Positions 63,064-64,000 of a stretch of 64,000 nucleotides of DNA are shown here, in pieces. Position 1 is the stretch's first letter. Each line of letters starts with the position of its first letter. Source of the stretch: Richelia sp. SL_2_1 (lineage in GTDB: Bacteria > Cyanobacteriota > Cyanobacteriia > Cyanobacteriales > Nostocaceae). The stretch spans positions 1-64,000 of the forward strand of contig JAAUSO010000014.1 in NCBI GenBank assembly GCA_012033205.1, in the 5' to 3' direction. The notes beneath the pieces are model-generated. The model was not told where the DNA came from. It was given only the letters and a program-made list of their open reading frames with translations, and ran no database searches. A program made the position numbers and the translations under genes.

Positions 63064-64000
63064 TTATTTGCAAATATTTCGATCGGATTCATCTAGATAG
63101 GGACTATTTTGAAGATAGTCTCCCAACCAACCGCAACCTCTGCTTCTTAACCTTTCTAAATCTAGGATTTCGGCTTGCCAAAGTTCCACAAATCCTCTAT
63201 CATCAACGGAAATTATTTTTTGACCATCTCGACTAAAAATTAGATTCCAGATCGGATATCCCTCTGCCTCGATGGTTCTAATTTCTTTCCCATCTGTTAC
63301 TTGCCAAAGTCGGATTGTGCCATCAGCACTGGCTGAAGCTATAATTTTACCGTCAGGACTAAAGCTGATTTTGGTAACTTGGGCTATGTGACCATTTTTA
63401 GCACGAAGTTTCATTTGTGTCGTTTCTGAGGAAGATGGGAGAGTTTTAAGTAATTGTCCATCTAAATTCCAAAGTTTAATGGTTTTATCTTGACTCGCTG
63501 AAGCGATAATTTTACTATCGGGACTAAACTTGGTATCTGTAATATAGCTAATATGTCCTTGAATAATTTTGAGATTTTGACCTTGTAAATTCCAAAGTTG
63601 AATTGTGCCATTATTATGACCAGAGGCAATAATTTTACTATTGGGACTAAAGTTAACACTACGAACTTTACCTACATTCCCGGCAAAAGTTTTAAGTTCT
63701 CGACCGTCTTGATTCCAAAGTTTGATAGTACCATCAAAACTAGCACTAACTAAAGTTTGATTATCTGGACTATAACTAATATCAACTACTTGGTCTTGAT
63801 GTCCCGTAAAAGTTTTGATATTTTCACCATTCAAATTCCAAATTCTAATAGTTTTGTCGGTATTTGCTGTTGCAATGGTTTGCCCATCGAGGCTAAATTT
63901 GAGAGTCCAAATCCGATTCCATTGGTTATTAATATTGGTATCGATCGATTTAATCAGTTGACCATCAATATTCCAAAGTTTTACTGTATTATCGTCTCCA
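63064..64000 (-). CDS. WD40 repeat protein, partial (runs off the window)
   Basis: The frame is open to the last base of the window, so the N-terminal part is outside. At least 312 residues are seen, with six or more WD40 repeats (SYSPDNQTLVSASFDGTIKLWNQ, FSPDGKIIASASADGTIRLW). An internal TTG at 63834 is not a real start: the upstream codons read DKTIRIWNLNG in frame. The C-terminal RSRGCGWLGDYLQNSP resembles the tail of the CHAT/STAND protein (KGCDWLGDYLNNNP), so it may be the end of another large STAND/WD40 protein. It lacks the discoidin domain. Confidence 0.9.
   Translation of the reverse strand, partial: GDDNTVKLWNIDGQLIKSIDTNINNQWNRIWTLKFSLDGQTIATANTDKTIRIWNLNGENIKTFTGHQDQVVDISYSPDNQTLVSASFDGTIKLWNQDGRELKTFAGNVGKVRSVNFSPNSKIIASGHNNGTIQLWNLQGQNLKIIQGHISYITDTKFSPDSKIIASASQDKTIKLWNLDGQLLKTLPSSSETTQMKLRAKNGHIAQVTKISFSPDGKIIASASADGTIRLWQVTDGKEIRTIEAEGYPIWNLIFSRDGQKIISVDDRGFVELWQAEILDLERLRSRGCGWLGDYLQNSPYLDESDRNICK

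Noticed and set aside
1-64000. tRNA or rRNA genes in the gaps
   Set aside because: No cloverleaf with the GGTTCRANNCC arm or rRNA-like stretch was recognised by eye; a tRNAscan/Rfam search would be decisive.

Overview
The window reads as chromosomal DNA of a filamentous, probably heterocyst-forming cyanobacterium of the Nostoc/Calothrix/Rivularia kind. The signs are AT-rich sequence, many HIP1 octamers (GCGATCGC), heptameric short tandem repeats, many dispersed hairpin repeats, a high-light-inducible (HliP-type) protein, a bifunctional-type PutA, alanine dehydrogenase, and the usual cyanobacterial wealth of WD40, TPR, VCBS and multidomain histidine kinase proteins. This is inferred from sequence character and gene families; no species is claimed.

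Layout. (1) 0.5-16.2 kb: a hybrid PKS/NRPS locus: a two-module PKS whose second AT has lost its active-site serine, an NRPS with the order ACP-C-PCP-A-C and a serine-type A-domain code, a type II thioesterase, an MFS exporter and a DUF4386 membrane protein. It lies between two ~125 bp near-identical repeats in inverted orientation, and the same ~85 bp upstream block precedes both the PKS gene and the thioesterase gene. (2) 16.3-30.2 kb: Xaa-Pro aminopeptidase, an acyltransferase, two tandem VCBS/FG-GAP-like repeat proteins, DoxX, a GHL10-type hydrolase, a frameshifted histidine-specific methyltransferase relative and an aldo/keto reductase, with remnants and MITE-like elements between. (3) 30.4-40.1 kb: a DUF1822/sigma-like pair, a small RTX protein, and a 1761-residue CHAT-protease/STAND-NTPase/TM/WD40 protein ending in a discoidin (F5/8 type C) domain; this is the strongest candidate for an unusual signalling or cell-death effector. 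(4) 40.2-52.9 kb: GNAT, frame-split PutA, a TPR protein with a pseudokinase head, a four-helix-bundle protein, UbiD-type decarboxylase, DUF389, alanine dehydrogenase and an Hli protein. (5) 53-64 kb: WD40 protein, a decayed Uma2/DUF3754 junction, an orphan DNA methyltransferase with an XRE regulator, a hybrid histidine kinase with a coupled response regulator, a GH5-like hydrolase and a WD40 protein running off the window end.

Five otherwise well-conserved genes (NRPS, MFS, methyltransferase-like, a secreted protein, PutA) are each interrupted by a single-nucleotide frame change. Adding or removing one base restores a convincing full-length protein each time. Four are apparent 1-nt losses and one is an apparent 1-nt gain in a run of eight C. 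This pattern means either indel errors in the assembly or real decay or slippage, and it affects how every one of these genes should be read.

No tRNA, rRNA, CRISPR array or intact transposase gene was recognised.
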